Shown: one piece after another, positions 12,231 to 22,468 of the stretch
How the letters are laid out: each line of letters opens with the position of its first letter
Position numbering within the stretch: the stretch's first letter is position 1
Source of the DNA: Heliocidaris tuberculata
Taxonomy: Eukaryota; Echinodermata; Echinoidea; Camarodonta; Echinometridae
Length of the DNA stretch: 64,000 nt
Reading direction: 5' to 3'
NCBI GenBank assembly: GCA_025618425.1
Contig: CM046837.1
Span: 24,459,488 to 24,523,487, forward strand
Notes under the pieces: model-generated
Database searches by the model: none
What the model saw: only the letters and a program-made list of their open reading frames with translations
Told to the model about the DNA's origin: nothing
Position numbers and translations under genes: made by a program

Positions 12231-12840
12231 GGGTCCCTTCCATAACTTTGTAACATCGAGTGCTACTTGATATACAGTGCCTTAGTGTTTTGATATAACT
12301 TGCTCGTATATGTTTTGATGAGGTTTTGTTTTTATTTGATATGCTCCTCATATATTCTGGGGTTGATACCGCTGTTACACCCGCTCTGTTCTACTGTTCT
12401 ACTACTGTTCTTTTATGTCGAGTGAACCCGATACAATATTGTTTTGATGTAATTTGCCTTTGTTTGTATTCAACATATTGCTTTTGTTGTTATCGGTGTT
12501 TTCCTTTGTCTGTTTTTTCTAAATGATAACAACATCTCTTTCAGTAGAGTAAGTAACACGATACATATACATTTTTTAAAGAATATAATTTACCTGTTTC
12601 ATTGAGGTTTTGCTTCTATTCATCATTCCGTTATTTTTTGTGTTTTGCTTTGTTTCTAAGAATAGCAACATTACTTTCTGTAGAGTATAATCCTATCCTA
12701 CATGCCAATCGGTTCTGATATAATTTTCTTATGTGTTGTCAAGGTTGGTTTTCTATCCAATATGCTGCTATCATGATTTGTTTTGTTTTGTTTTGTTTTG
12801 ATGTCAATAAATTTGAATTTGAATTTGAATTTGAATTTGT

Positions 12841-13081
12841 ATGTCATAATAGGGCACCCGCCACCTCATATTCGGGCAATGAGGTGGTCAGTTTGTAGTG
12901 CAGACATGTATATCTTATTTGGTATTTTGATGACAAATTTATATTTTGTTCATAATAAAATGCCAAATTTTTGCTCCTCCGCTTCGTTTGCTCTCAAAAT
13001 TTGGAAACTAGAACACTGATTTCGGACAAGTGACGCCAGCCCCCCCCCCCCCCCTTCTATAGAACGTCAAATACCGACACA
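12841..13081. other. No supported feature
   Basis: Unique-looking sequence ending in a C run at 13038-13054. No gene seen. Confidence 0.5.
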
Positions 13082-13086
13082 CTTTT

Positions 13087-13246
13087 CAGGGGCCGCGGAG
13101 CGTTTTTGAAAGTGGGGGGGGGGGGCTGATTTGATTTCACTCATTTAATGACAATGTTTTATGACACATGTCTACTCAAAAAAGTGTGTATGTGTGTGTG
13201 GGGGGGGGGGGGCTGCAGCCCTCCCTCCCAGGTTCCGCGGCCAATG
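13087..13246. mobile_element. CAGGGGCCGCGG MITE, 5-bp target duplication CTTTT
   Basis: It begins CAGGGGCCGCGGAGCG and ends CCGCGGCCAATG. CTTTT occurs at 13082-13086 and 13247-13251. The body has G runs, the TGATTTCACTCATT block and a (TG)n stretch. Related copies are at 15611-15779, 45054-45230 (inverted) and 53264-53405. Confidence 0.8.
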
Positions 13247-13816
13247 CTTTTGCTCAATGCTAAAATACGAATAAGGTTCGGGCTAATAACATACCAATTA
13301 TAGATCCCTGAATGTCAGAAACGACGGTCAGAAGAGTCACAAGTTTTTCCCCGGGAAAATTTTCATTATGGGCGCCTGCAACACATAACTGGTTGATTTC
13401 AAAGACATAATCATGATAATGTCTGACTGATCACTACTAAGCATTTTACTTATATTCAACAAATCAGTGACTTCAAATCACTTTGACAATAACCATCCCT
13501 TTTTTTTTCCTATGAGAAAGAGTTTTGGAGCACCTAATAGACTATAAAAAAAAAGCAAAAAAGGTTCACATCCAAACTTTTACATACATCTGATATGTAT
13601 TTCAAGAAGCTGTAGTTTTCCTCTAATTGGGCGTTTGTCGTCTCTGCCACTTAATGATGAAAAAACATCAGTTAATTATGAACATAGAATAAATGTTTTT
13701 CCATGATCTCCCATGGTTGTCTTTGTTTCCATAACTATCATCTATGTTTTTAAATCCATTCACTTGACTAATTTTGCGAGCAATTTGTTTTTAAAGATGA
13801 CTGAAACACTGTATCA

Positions 13817-14014
13817 CAGTGGCGGATTTAGGGGGGGGAACCCCGGCCCCTGCCCCCCCCCCTTTTCGACCAGAAAAACCCCCCGACTGAGCGACTTTTG
13901 AAGGGCTGTCGAGACCAAAAAAATATGGGTCTCCCTCCAAGCAGTTTCCCAAAGTTGACAATCCTGCATTTGTGTGCCCCCCCCCCCTTATACGAAATCC
14001 CAGATCCGCCCCTG
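13817..14014. mobile_element. hAT-like MITE, 8-bp target duplication CTGTATCA
   Basis: It starts CAGTGGCGGATTTAGG and ends CAGATCCGCCCCTG. CTGTATCA is present exactly at 13809-13816 and 14015-14022, as expected for hAT transposition. The 198-bp body has G and C runs and no coding sequence. The neighbouring tandem unit (near 14630) shows the site without the element. Confidence 0.92.
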
Positions 14015-14817
14015 CTGTATCATACTAAGTATCATACTCAATACAGAGTGAAAACCACGAACGTGAATTTAATTTGACTTCTGCACTCATAAAGAGACCG
14101 CTAAAACGATTAGGAGGGAAACTAGGTGTGTTTTTTTTTTCATGAAACGAATCATATCTAAGTTACATCACGTATCCCTTTTGATGTCATGTCAATGACG
14201 AATTGCAAAAACATTTCTTTTCAATGAGTTTTCCTTTAAGTATCTAAGCGTCAAAACGAGCGAAAGAGGGTGGCACACTAATGAATTTGTGAGACCATTG
14301 GTATAAAGGAATGTCCCGAACAATGCATATTGGGGAAGAAGAAAAATGCAAATGAAACTTCTACATATACATCTGATATGTATTTCAAGCAATACATGTA
14401 GTTTTTCTCTTATTTGGCGTTTGCCTTCTCCAACACTTGATGACGAAAACCATCAGAGTTATGACAAACAACATAGAAAAAAAATGAAGCGAACCAAGAT
14501 TTTTTTTTTCTTTTTGTTCATGATCTCCCATGCATGCCTTTGCTTCCATAACTATCATCTATGTTTTTAAACCTATTCAGTTGATTAATTTTGCGAACAA
14601 TTTGTTTTAACAGGACTGGTGACTGAAACTCCGCATCAAACTTGGTATCATATTCAAACACAGAATGAAAACCACGAACATGAATTTGACTCGACTCCCG
14701 CACCCATACAGCTGCCGTTAAACTATAAATTCTGGGGAAATGCTAGATGCCTTTTCAGGAAACAAACTGAATAAAAATGACATCACGTATGCCTTTTGAT
14801 GTCATGTAAAAATTCCA

Positions 14818-15006
14818 ACACGATAAAAACTACTTTCGAAAAATAAGCTCAAGGGCAATTTCAAAGGTCTATTGTACTGCCCATAGAAATCAGGTTCGGA
14901 CTACGTAATATGCCATTGTAATGTTCGCACATTTCTAAAGGTGATAGACAGCAGGGCTAGTGAAATTGCTTTCAGTTGATTTTTCGAAAATAGTTTTTAT
15001 CGTGTT
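14818..15006. mobile_element. MITE with AACACGATAAAAACTA inverted ends
   Basis: The left end AACACGATAAAAACTACTTT and the right end, reverse complement of AACACGATAAAAACTATTTT, pair over about 28 bp including TTTCGAAAAAT. It is 189 bp long and lies inside unit 2 of the tandem duplication; unit 1 lacks it. The target duplication is unclear (possibly TTCC). Confidence 0.75.
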
Positions 15007-15610
15007 TTCCGCAAATGAATTTTAAAAATCTTTCTTTTCAATAAGACTTTTTCTTAAGTATCTTTTGTAACGTTATCGTCAAAAGGAGTAAAAAGAGAAA
15101 ACTGATCTGTACGTGGGACCAATGATAGAAATCAATGTCCTTTTATAAATTCCTCTTCGTGCTTGTACGACTGGATTTTCGTAATACTTCAAATCATTTC
15201 TCACTCTGCAGCCAGCAACGATAAATTATTCATAAAGGAATTTTAAAAGTGAGTTGTAGTTTGCAGATACAGACTCTATTTGGCACTTCTGCATTAAAAC
15301 GTTGAGCCTTGCCTAACCTTGTCACTCTCTGGCTGCTAATTAGCAGCTACAACACAGGATCAATGGAGTGCAGTCTACATAGTCTAACAGGTCAGACCGT
15401 CTATTAGGCGTTATGACATACAAGGGTCTGTGACTGCAAACTACGAGAGATGAGCCCGAAACATACCGATCGACATGATCGAGGACTATGTCAATGGCCC
15501 GGTATATAAGCAACCATTCATGTAGAATATGAAAAGAAGAGAAAACCAAAATATACTGGAATCCCCCTTCCCCAAAAAACAACTAACGAGGCATGCGCTA
15601 AAAACATACA

Positions 15611-15779
15611 CAGGGGCCGCGGAGCGCTTTTGAAAGGGGGGGGGGGGGGACTGATCTGATTTCACTCATTAATGACAATTTTCAAGCATTTTTCCCTATA
15701 TTTTTTTTAACGTGTCTACTTAAAAAAGTGGGGGGGGGGGGGGGCTGCAGCCCCTAGCCCCCCGATTCGGCGGCCCATG
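15611..15779. mobile_element. CAGGGGCCGCGG MITE, 5-bp target duplication ATACA
   Basis: It starts CAGGGGCCGCGGAGCG and ends CGGCGGCCCATG, with ATACA at 15606-15610 and 15780-15784. It shares the TGATTTCACTCATTAATGAC block with the copy at 13087. Non-coding. Confidence 0.8.
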
Positions 15780-16104
15780 ATACAAGCTCTCAGAAATATA
15801 GGGGCTAGGTTGCGTATAATTATGAGGGATGGGACTAGTCACGGCAGTCTCATTTCATGTTAAATTTTCGCAGCACAAAGAACACGAAAATTGAAGGATA
15901 ATCTTATTTCAGTCAGACTCTTTTATTTATGGCCCTTTATTTCTGTCTTTATTTCTTTTATGGCCCTTTATTTGAAGAAAAAAAAAATGGGCACCTAAAG
16001 CACAAGTCTGAATTTTGAGGTCTGGAAAATTCTACACATTAATACTTAGTATATCAAAACTAGATATGATTAAATCAATTATGAAGGAAAATTACCGGTA
16101 AGAC

Positions 16105-16280
16105 CCATGTTTAAAAAAAAATGGGCACAACGGCCCCCAGGACCCGAATTTTAGGTGGCTTCATATCCGGAAATTTCAGCATAAAAAACTCTTCCTACAT
16201 GCCTAATATCATGCTTTTCTGCGAAAAAAAAAGCAAATTCACAACTCCTTCGATTTTCAACACGAATCCGCTGGACTAAG
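16105..16280 (-). repeat. Second copy of the repeat at 1-190, inverted
   Basis: It matches the window start in reverse orientation (GGGCACA, GGACCCGAATTTT, GCATAAAAAACTCT and CCTACATGCC blocks). The copy extends left to about 15990 in sequence not seen at the window start. The outer ends are undefined. Confidence 0.65.
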
Positions 16281-16512
16281 TGACAAAGTAAGACATGTAT
16301 GCATTATGGCCGAACAATATTTCAAATCAAGCGTGATGCAATTCATTTTAATAATAATATTGGTGGTTTTCAAGCGTTTAGGTCTGTGAAGCATGACGCT
16401 CATGGCGCTATACACATACAAAAGAAAGTACATGTACAACAATATTAGGGGCAAGTCCCAAGGTATTTTTCTCCCATACGTTACCAACCACATATAAGAT
16501 TTCAGTATATCT

Positions 16513-16649
16513 GGGCTCTGTTTCATAAAACTTGTCATCAATGACAAGTTGCAATAACTGTTATAAGCTACTGAAATCCTTGCATCTGATTGGCTGAGAG
16601 CGAATTCGTCGGTAAAAATCACCGACAAGACACTTGTTGAAACGCCCGG
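16513..16649. mobile_element. Fold-back MITE (GTTTCAT...family), copy 1
   Basis: About 137 bp whose ends are inverted repeats (GTTTCATAAAACTTGTCATC against GACAAGACACTTGTTGAAAC). The core has AACTGTTATAAGCTACTGAA and GATTGGCTGAGAGCGAAT. Better preserved copies are at 39594-39730 and 55245-55382. Confidence 0.8.
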
Positions 16650-18165
16650 GCGCGCCCCCCAGATGACTGTATCAAACTGATAGCCCTCCTAGAGCATGGA
16701 TCAGATAAAATATCAAGTGAAATGATATTTCTATGCTTATGTATGTTCACAATTCCATTACGCAATTCCATAATACTTGGTAACCTATGGGAAATACCTT
16801 CGACTTGCCCATATACAACTTAAACCCAGTTCGTAATTCTCGCGTTTCACAATCTTTGCGCCCTCATTCGGTTCAGCTGTGACAGTTACTCTAGCGCGTT
16901 AATTTTGGGAGATGGGTCGACAACTTTCTCGATATTATAAAATCAGCACGCTGTTATTTTAATAGCGCAGGCTGGTGAGACATCACCGGGAGCCAGACCC
17001 GCTAGCTGCCGCTCATAGAGTCCAAGCACATCATTTCACTTTTCGATCTGGATTACTTGACATTGTCATCATGGACTTCTCTTGTTAAGTTGCAGAATGT
17101 TATTCTCATAATTTAAAGAAAAAACAATCTTGCAAAGTATCCATGGATGGCAGATGTAACGTGGGGGAAATTTCCACGGAAAGACAAGCAATCCATGACG
17201 AGGTGGAAGAAGCCATTTCGGCGCGGTGGCAAACACAGCGATGATAATGCTACTGCCACCCCCGGGGGGAGGGGGGTGGCACTCAGTATATAGTGTGCGG
17301 TGGGTATGTGCCGCTGAGGAGACCCCGCCCCCCCCCCTTTTTTTTTAACACTCAAATTTCCTTTCCAAAGCAAACCATTTTTTTCTTGTTGAAAAAAAGA
17401 AGAGAGAAAACCTTCCAAAACACCGCCTTTTTTCATTCCGTTGTTCCGGCCGTTCTGGCCTGCCCCGGCCAGTTTGAAATTCGCAGAACATCATTTTTGG
17501 TGAAAAATTGAAAACGAGTTTCATTCCAGGTGCTTAATTCCTCATGGCTTTCTCCATTGCTTCCAATCCGGTTCCAATCCGGTTCCAATCCACCCCAGGG
17601 AATTCAGTTTTCATTCCTGCTGAGCGCATATGCATAAACCCTGCTTATTATGAATACACACACCATAGACTTGCCATGACAACACACCGTATTTAGCTAA
17701 TGGGAGCTTGTGGGAACCAGTTCTGTAGCATATTTATATTGTAATCCAGATCCAAAGACTCCCTTTTCCAAAAATGTTAGTACTGTAGTTTCGAAGAAAA
17801 TCTTTTTCATGATACGCTAGTTCCGAAGCCCCCTTTTTTTGTCTTGCCAGTGGCACGTACTTACTTATGGGGTCGAGTGCCCCCCCCCCCTCCCTCCCGG
17901 GTTCTAAGTGATCACAGACATATTTTCCACAGGCTCTCAATGCTAGGTCTACTAGCTCATCCTTCTTCTACCCTGTGCTCGGTCAGTTAAATACTTCTTT
18001 AATTTGTCAACTACTCAACTCTCATTCCGCGAAACTCACTCCCGGCGTCTGCCTTCTTAGAAATTTTGGCAACCCGCGGGTGGAAGAATAGGCCCCTCAT
18101 AGTACGATCGTTGGTGACGCATATTTTGTGAATGCGAGAATTACTACGTGGTACAAATCGTTACT
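16650..18165. other. Intergenic DNA, no supported gene
   Basis: It contains G/C runs at 17262-17340 and 17880-17890 of the sort that flank poly-G MITEs, but I could not pair their ends. Two copies of GGTTCCAATCC lie near 17570. No coding signal. Confidence 0.5.
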
Positions 18166-18721
18166 GTTTTCATGAAGTGACGGATGAGCCCGCAAGTCGA
18201 AGAAAGTTAGTTTTGAATAAATCGCTTTCAAAGTTTTAAAGCATAATCTCAACCTCTTTAATGTATGAAGGGTGAATACATTTTATATCCCGGGATAGAT
18301 CATATTTCATTGTTTAGTTCTATGTTTAATCATTCGCCTATTTGTTTATATTTTGGGTGAAAATGAGCGGTAAACATAACCGTCATTTCGTGAAAACACA
18401 AAATTCAAGGACGCGAAGTGACGGATTTTCACGAAGTGACGGATCTCAGCCGCGCACATGTAAAATATATGGGACTTGATCACCGTGATTATAACCGTCA
18501 TTTCGTGAAAACACAAAGTCAATTCAAGGATCGCTCTTCTTTGTTTTCACGAATTGACGGATCTCAGCCGCGCACGTATACGGGACGGCTGTAAGCCGTC
18601 ACTTCGTGAAAACAGAAAATCCTTTTTAATACTAGTTTTTTTTTTCTTGTTGAAGTTATCGCCACAATTACATAATTATACATTATTATGATCTGAAACT
18701 TAGTGAGGTTCAAGATATTAA

Positions 18722-18765
<44 letters not shown>

Positions 18766-18870
18766 GATATTAGTGAATGATGTTAAAAAATGCAAAAAAC
18801 TCAAAATTGAAAAAAAAAATATGCGTTTTTCCTCATTACCGTCACTTCGTGAAAACAGGGACGAAATGAC
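18166..18870. repeat. Cluster of a 17-bp inverted motif (TTTTCACGAAGTGACGG)
   Basis: The motif or its complement occurs at 18166, 18380, 18409, 18426, 18495, 18543, 18596 and 18839, alternating in orientation. Two successive units (18380-18443 and 18495-18561) each form a hairpin and are followed by GGATCTCAGCCGCGCAC. A (TA)n tract lies at 18726-18762. No ORF. Probably fold-back transposon debris. Confidence 0.8.
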
Positions 18871-19116
18871 CGTGAAATGACCCCAATTTGTACGCGCACC
18901 CGCATTTGTTTTGGGGGATGCGCTACCTATTTAACATGTAAAATCATACTGATGCGCGCATCGTGGTGCGTACAAAATGACAGCGTATAAAGGTCAATTG
19001 AACTAGGTACAAAGGATCTTTATCTGCACATGCGCAAATTGTAATTACGAATTGGCTTATTGAACCGCGGGCATTAAACTTAGAGCATAATAAATACAAA
19101 ATTAATGTAACTATAA

Positions 19117-19327
19117 GGCCCGAATTCACAAAGGAAGTTTGGTTCAAACCATGGTTTAAACCCCTCCTGGGTTTTTTAAGCATGTAAGTGCGCACGGAAT
19201 CCGATCCATTCATATATTTTCTTTGAGCGCGCGCATGGGCAATGTGCGCTTATTTACGCTTATTTTAGTACGCTTACGGAGGTTTAAATCTTACCCATGG
19301 TTTAAACCTCCTTTGCGAATTCGGGCC
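19117..19327. mobile_element. Harbinger-like MITE, TAA target duplication
   Basis: The ends are GGCCCGAATTCACAAAGG and the complement of GGCCCGAATTCGCAAAGG, with GGTTTAAACCATGG-like sequence further in on both sides. TAA flanks both ends (19114-19116, 19328-19330), which fits PIF/Harbinger. It is 211 bp and non-coding. Confidence 0.85.
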
Positions 19328-19330
19328 TAA

Positions 19331-20896
19331 GAGTTTTCAAGTATTGAGATAAAATACATTTACATTGGAGATTAACTTAAGGAACAAGAGGGAAATAAAC
19401 ATCGGGTATACAGAACGAATTTCAATTATATGTTATCCATCACAAAATTTGATACGCTACGTGATAGACATGTATATTCTGTATTGAAGGGATAACATTA
19501 GGTTCCTGTTCCAAAGTTTTTACTTACAAAAAGAAGGGGGGGGGGGGGCTGCAAGAAATTTTACACTGTTACACCATTGTTAATTGTTTAAACATGAATG
19601 TTCTTAATAAAAGCAAAACTTCCCATCAGACTGAGTGGTAAAAGGTAATCGTATTAGCATTCACTAAATCTGATATAACATACTTAAACACAGTTACACA
19701 CGTTCATTAAAAGTTATTGACCTTCTAAATGTATATTTCAATTTACCAAAAATGATTCTAAAAGTAGAGGCTTTTCTCTAAGCTTAAGGCATAAAAATCT
19801 GTACGCAGGGGGCGTTTTTGAAACCATTTTTTAAGGGTTGGAGTGTCGACAAATTTAGAAAAGGAAAATTTAGAAAAGGAAAAAAAAAAGAGAAAAAGTG
19901 GGGATGTGACACCCTGCCCTCGCTTCGCACAAACCTACCTGATGATATCATAATTTTCATTTTGAAGTGATCGTAATAGTTTCATCGTAGTTGAAACTAT
20001 GTTCAATAAAATTTAAGTTCAACTTTATTTCACCCATAATACACCGACGATATAGGAGTTATTTATAACTTGATATTTGTGTCTACAACGCTTTTTTATA
20101 CAAATAATTGACTTGTACATGTATGTATGAAATAAAAAGTGAAGTAGGCTGAAAATTCGAGGCAGACTTTAGTTATTATACTTGCCAAAGTACATGATGC
20201 ATGGGGTGTTTCATAATATTCAACGTATGAAAGAAAAAGGAAGATATAACAGTAGCTCAGTATCATATCGTATTGTAAAATGTGATGCTGTATCAATTTG
20301 AACTAGTTCAACTGATTAGTGAAATAGAAACCAAGAGACCATCAGTCACAACACACGAAAGAAGGAAAGCAGGCGAAACAAATGAACAGTTTTCACTTTT
20401 GAATTTTGTACTTTGTGATCATAAGAAAGATTTCCACAGCCTTCAGATAGCTGAGGAGACAGGCGATATATGAGGACAATGGACATGATCCATCAAAGAG
20501 ACAGGTTTTGCATAAAACACGCGTGACCTTTGAGTCACGCTGCAAGCTGCAGCTCTGCACATAAAACTAATTGCAGTAACTTGTCCATTCTGACTTGTAT
20601 TTCTTCCAACAACAACAACAACAAAAACAACAACAACAACAAATTATATACAAATGCAACTGTCATGTGAGCTCTAGTTATTCGTCTGCGAGATCTACAG
20701 TTATTGCAGATTCTGGTCACAAATTGTCAGACTGTAAATAGCATTGGCATTTTGATAAGAATTTTTGTTTTAAGAAGAAATTTTAGTCAAATCTATAAAG
20801 ACTCTGGAGTGAATTTTTATGTAGCGGCTGAGCGAGCAGTGTAGCGCAAAGTACACGATTGTTCACTGATGTGGAAATTATCTCTTGAACGGAGGA
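19331..20896. other. Intergenic DNA, no supported gene
   Basis: A G run sits at 19537-19548, a small duplicated AAATTTAGAAAAGGA near 19852 and an (ACA)n tract near 20610. No gene or transposon ends recognised. Confidence 0.55.
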
Positions 20897-20904
20897 CATC
20901 CATT

Positions 20905-21180
20905 CAGGGGCGGCGCTACAGGGGGGCAGAGGGGGCGACCGCCCCCCCCCCCCCTTCATGATTTTTCAAGTAGTGAAAAAAGGGGAAAAAAAAGAAGAAA
21001 AAAGAAGAAAAGGAGGAAGAAAAGGGAAGAAAAGGGAAAAAAGAAGAAAGAGGAGTATTAAAAAGAAAGGTCTTAAACATATAACTCTATATTACCCCTG
21101 TTATTTAATGGAGAAAAAAATATGACGTCATCTTTATGTCGTCTTGCCCCTCCTATCAAAATACCCTGGCGCCGCCCCTG
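20905..21180. mobile_element. hAT-like MITE, 8-bp target duplication CATCCATT
   Basis: It starts CAGGGGCGGCGCTACAGG and ends CCTGGCGCCGCCCCTG. CATCCATT is exact at 20897-20904 and 21181-21188. The body is a poly-C tract, a purine (GAAGAAAA)n stretch and TATGACGTCAT. A second copy is at 33073-33330. Confidence 0.93.
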
Positions 21181-21188
21181 CATCCATT

Positions 21189-21799
21189 GTCCTCCAATAA
21201 CGTCTGTCTCTCTGGCTGTCTGCCTATATCGCCACTTGTAAATGTATATATTACAAATTAAGAGTTTACAATACAGGCCTGGTGAAGAAATTAATAGGCA
21301 CACCGGCGTAGGGATATGAGGGTGTGCATGTCCTCTGTCACGTAAAATGACATTAATGATTTACAGACATGCTGCAATTTTTATGAAAACATGCAAAATA
21401 TTCAGGAGCTAAAAACATCAAGCTGCCCCCCCCCAAAAAAAAAAAAAAAAAAAAAAAATCAACATAAAATCAATAGGGCCTACACTCCAAACTACTTCGG
21501 AGTTCCCATTGCTTCAACTTTGCTTACAGGAAACATAAAAAGAAAATACCTGGCAAATTAAACACAAGAGATAAAATCTCACTTCCTTCAGCCAAAATGA
21601 AGTACATTTTAAGAAAAACAAGTACATTTTAAAAGAAAAAAGAGCACTGATTCGAGCATAAAACCGAAAAGAATAAATGACCCAGCTTTCCAGGGGCTAT
21701 CTGTGCACTATTGAAAATAAGGAATTCAAAAGTTAACGTATAAAGTTTTCTGTGAAAACTTCTTCCTTCATTTCTGCTATCATTCTAATCACTTCATCA
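21189..21799. other. Downstream flank of the SLC22 gene (probable 3' UTR part)
   Basis: The 3' UTR should start at 21799 and run leftwards. I find no clear AATAAA signal on the minus strand in the first 200 bp. A C run plus A run lies at 21425-21458. Confidence 0.4.
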
Positions 21800-21881
21800 T
21801 CACACAGGTTCGTCGATATGTCCTTTTTTGACTGGTTCTCCATCATCAGCCGTTCCATCTTTTTCCACCTGGAAATATTTC
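21800..21881 (-). CDS. SLC22 terminal coding exon 11 (cytoplasmic tail)
   Basis: The proposed last exon follows a pyrimidine-rich ATTCAG acceptor and keeps phase. It adds [16 protein letters not shown] and then [11 protein letters not shown] before TGA. A charged 20-30 residue tail is usual in this family. A second AG 14 bp further in (TTTCCAG) would also be in phase-2 register, giving [13 protein letters not shown] and a stop near 21739. Transcript data are needed to choose between them. Confidence 0.62.
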
Positions 21882-22402
21882 CTGAATGGAAATTACAAAA
21901 TAAAAGACATGAAGAAATCAAGATTATGTCCTTAAGCTTCTTAGCTATTGAAGAATAATTTTTCATCATCATAATATATAACTAACAAATCAAAATACCA
22001 ACCGAAAAATAGATAGTCGGAGAGCCTGTCTCACAAAAGGCTACGTCATCAAGTCCATACGATTTTTTAAGTGTTTATTTTTTTAGTAAAAAGTCCCACC
22101 ATGAATGCTGATAACATTTTTTTTTTTTTTTTTGCTTGTCAGAGAATTTTTGAGTAAAAAGTCCCTCCAAAAATTCTGATAACCCTTTTTTTTGTTGCTT
22201 GTCATAGAGCATTTTTGAGTAAATTTTGATTTAGCAGTAACATTTTTGGTTTTGCAGAATTTTCGCTGCTCCCTAGCAGAACAGTGTATATTTCGCTGGC
22301 CACATTGAAATTAATGGCAAAGTGGGGATGTTAAAAACAAAGGCCCTCAATTAGCTGTGTCTTAAGAGGTATAGAAATGTGAAGCGAATCAAGTAAATAT
22401 AT

Positions 22403-22468
<66 letters not shown>

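Larger units (their letters stand above)
8440..12840 (+). mobile_element. Non-LTR retrotransposon (APE endonuclease/RT LINE), nearly full ORF2
   Basis: One element holds endonuclease, linker, RT and a C-terminal zinc-knuckle-like region in order (8507-12014), followed by an A/T microsatellite (12012-12230) and a 3' region ending in AATAAA and (TTGAAT)n at about 12805-12840. A short hexamer repeat tail is usual for CR1/L2-type elements. The clade is uncertain. Frame breaks near 10040, 10475, 11140 and several between 11350 and 11730 make it inactive. Placing the 3' end at 12840 rather than at the A-rich tract near 12015 is an inference. Confidence 0.8.
13585..15095 (+). repeat. Tandem duplication of a ~600-bp unit, each copy hit by a different MITE
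   Basis: Unit 1 (13585-about 14265) and unit 2 (14367-about 15095) share CATCTGATATGTATTTCAAG, TCATGATCTCCCATG-like blocks, ACTATCATCTATGTTTTTAA, GTGAAAACCACGAAC and CTTTTGATGTCATGT in order. Unit 1 carries a hAT-like MITE at 13817-14014. Unit 2 lacks it and instead carries a 189-bp MITE at 14818-15006. Confidence 0.85.
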
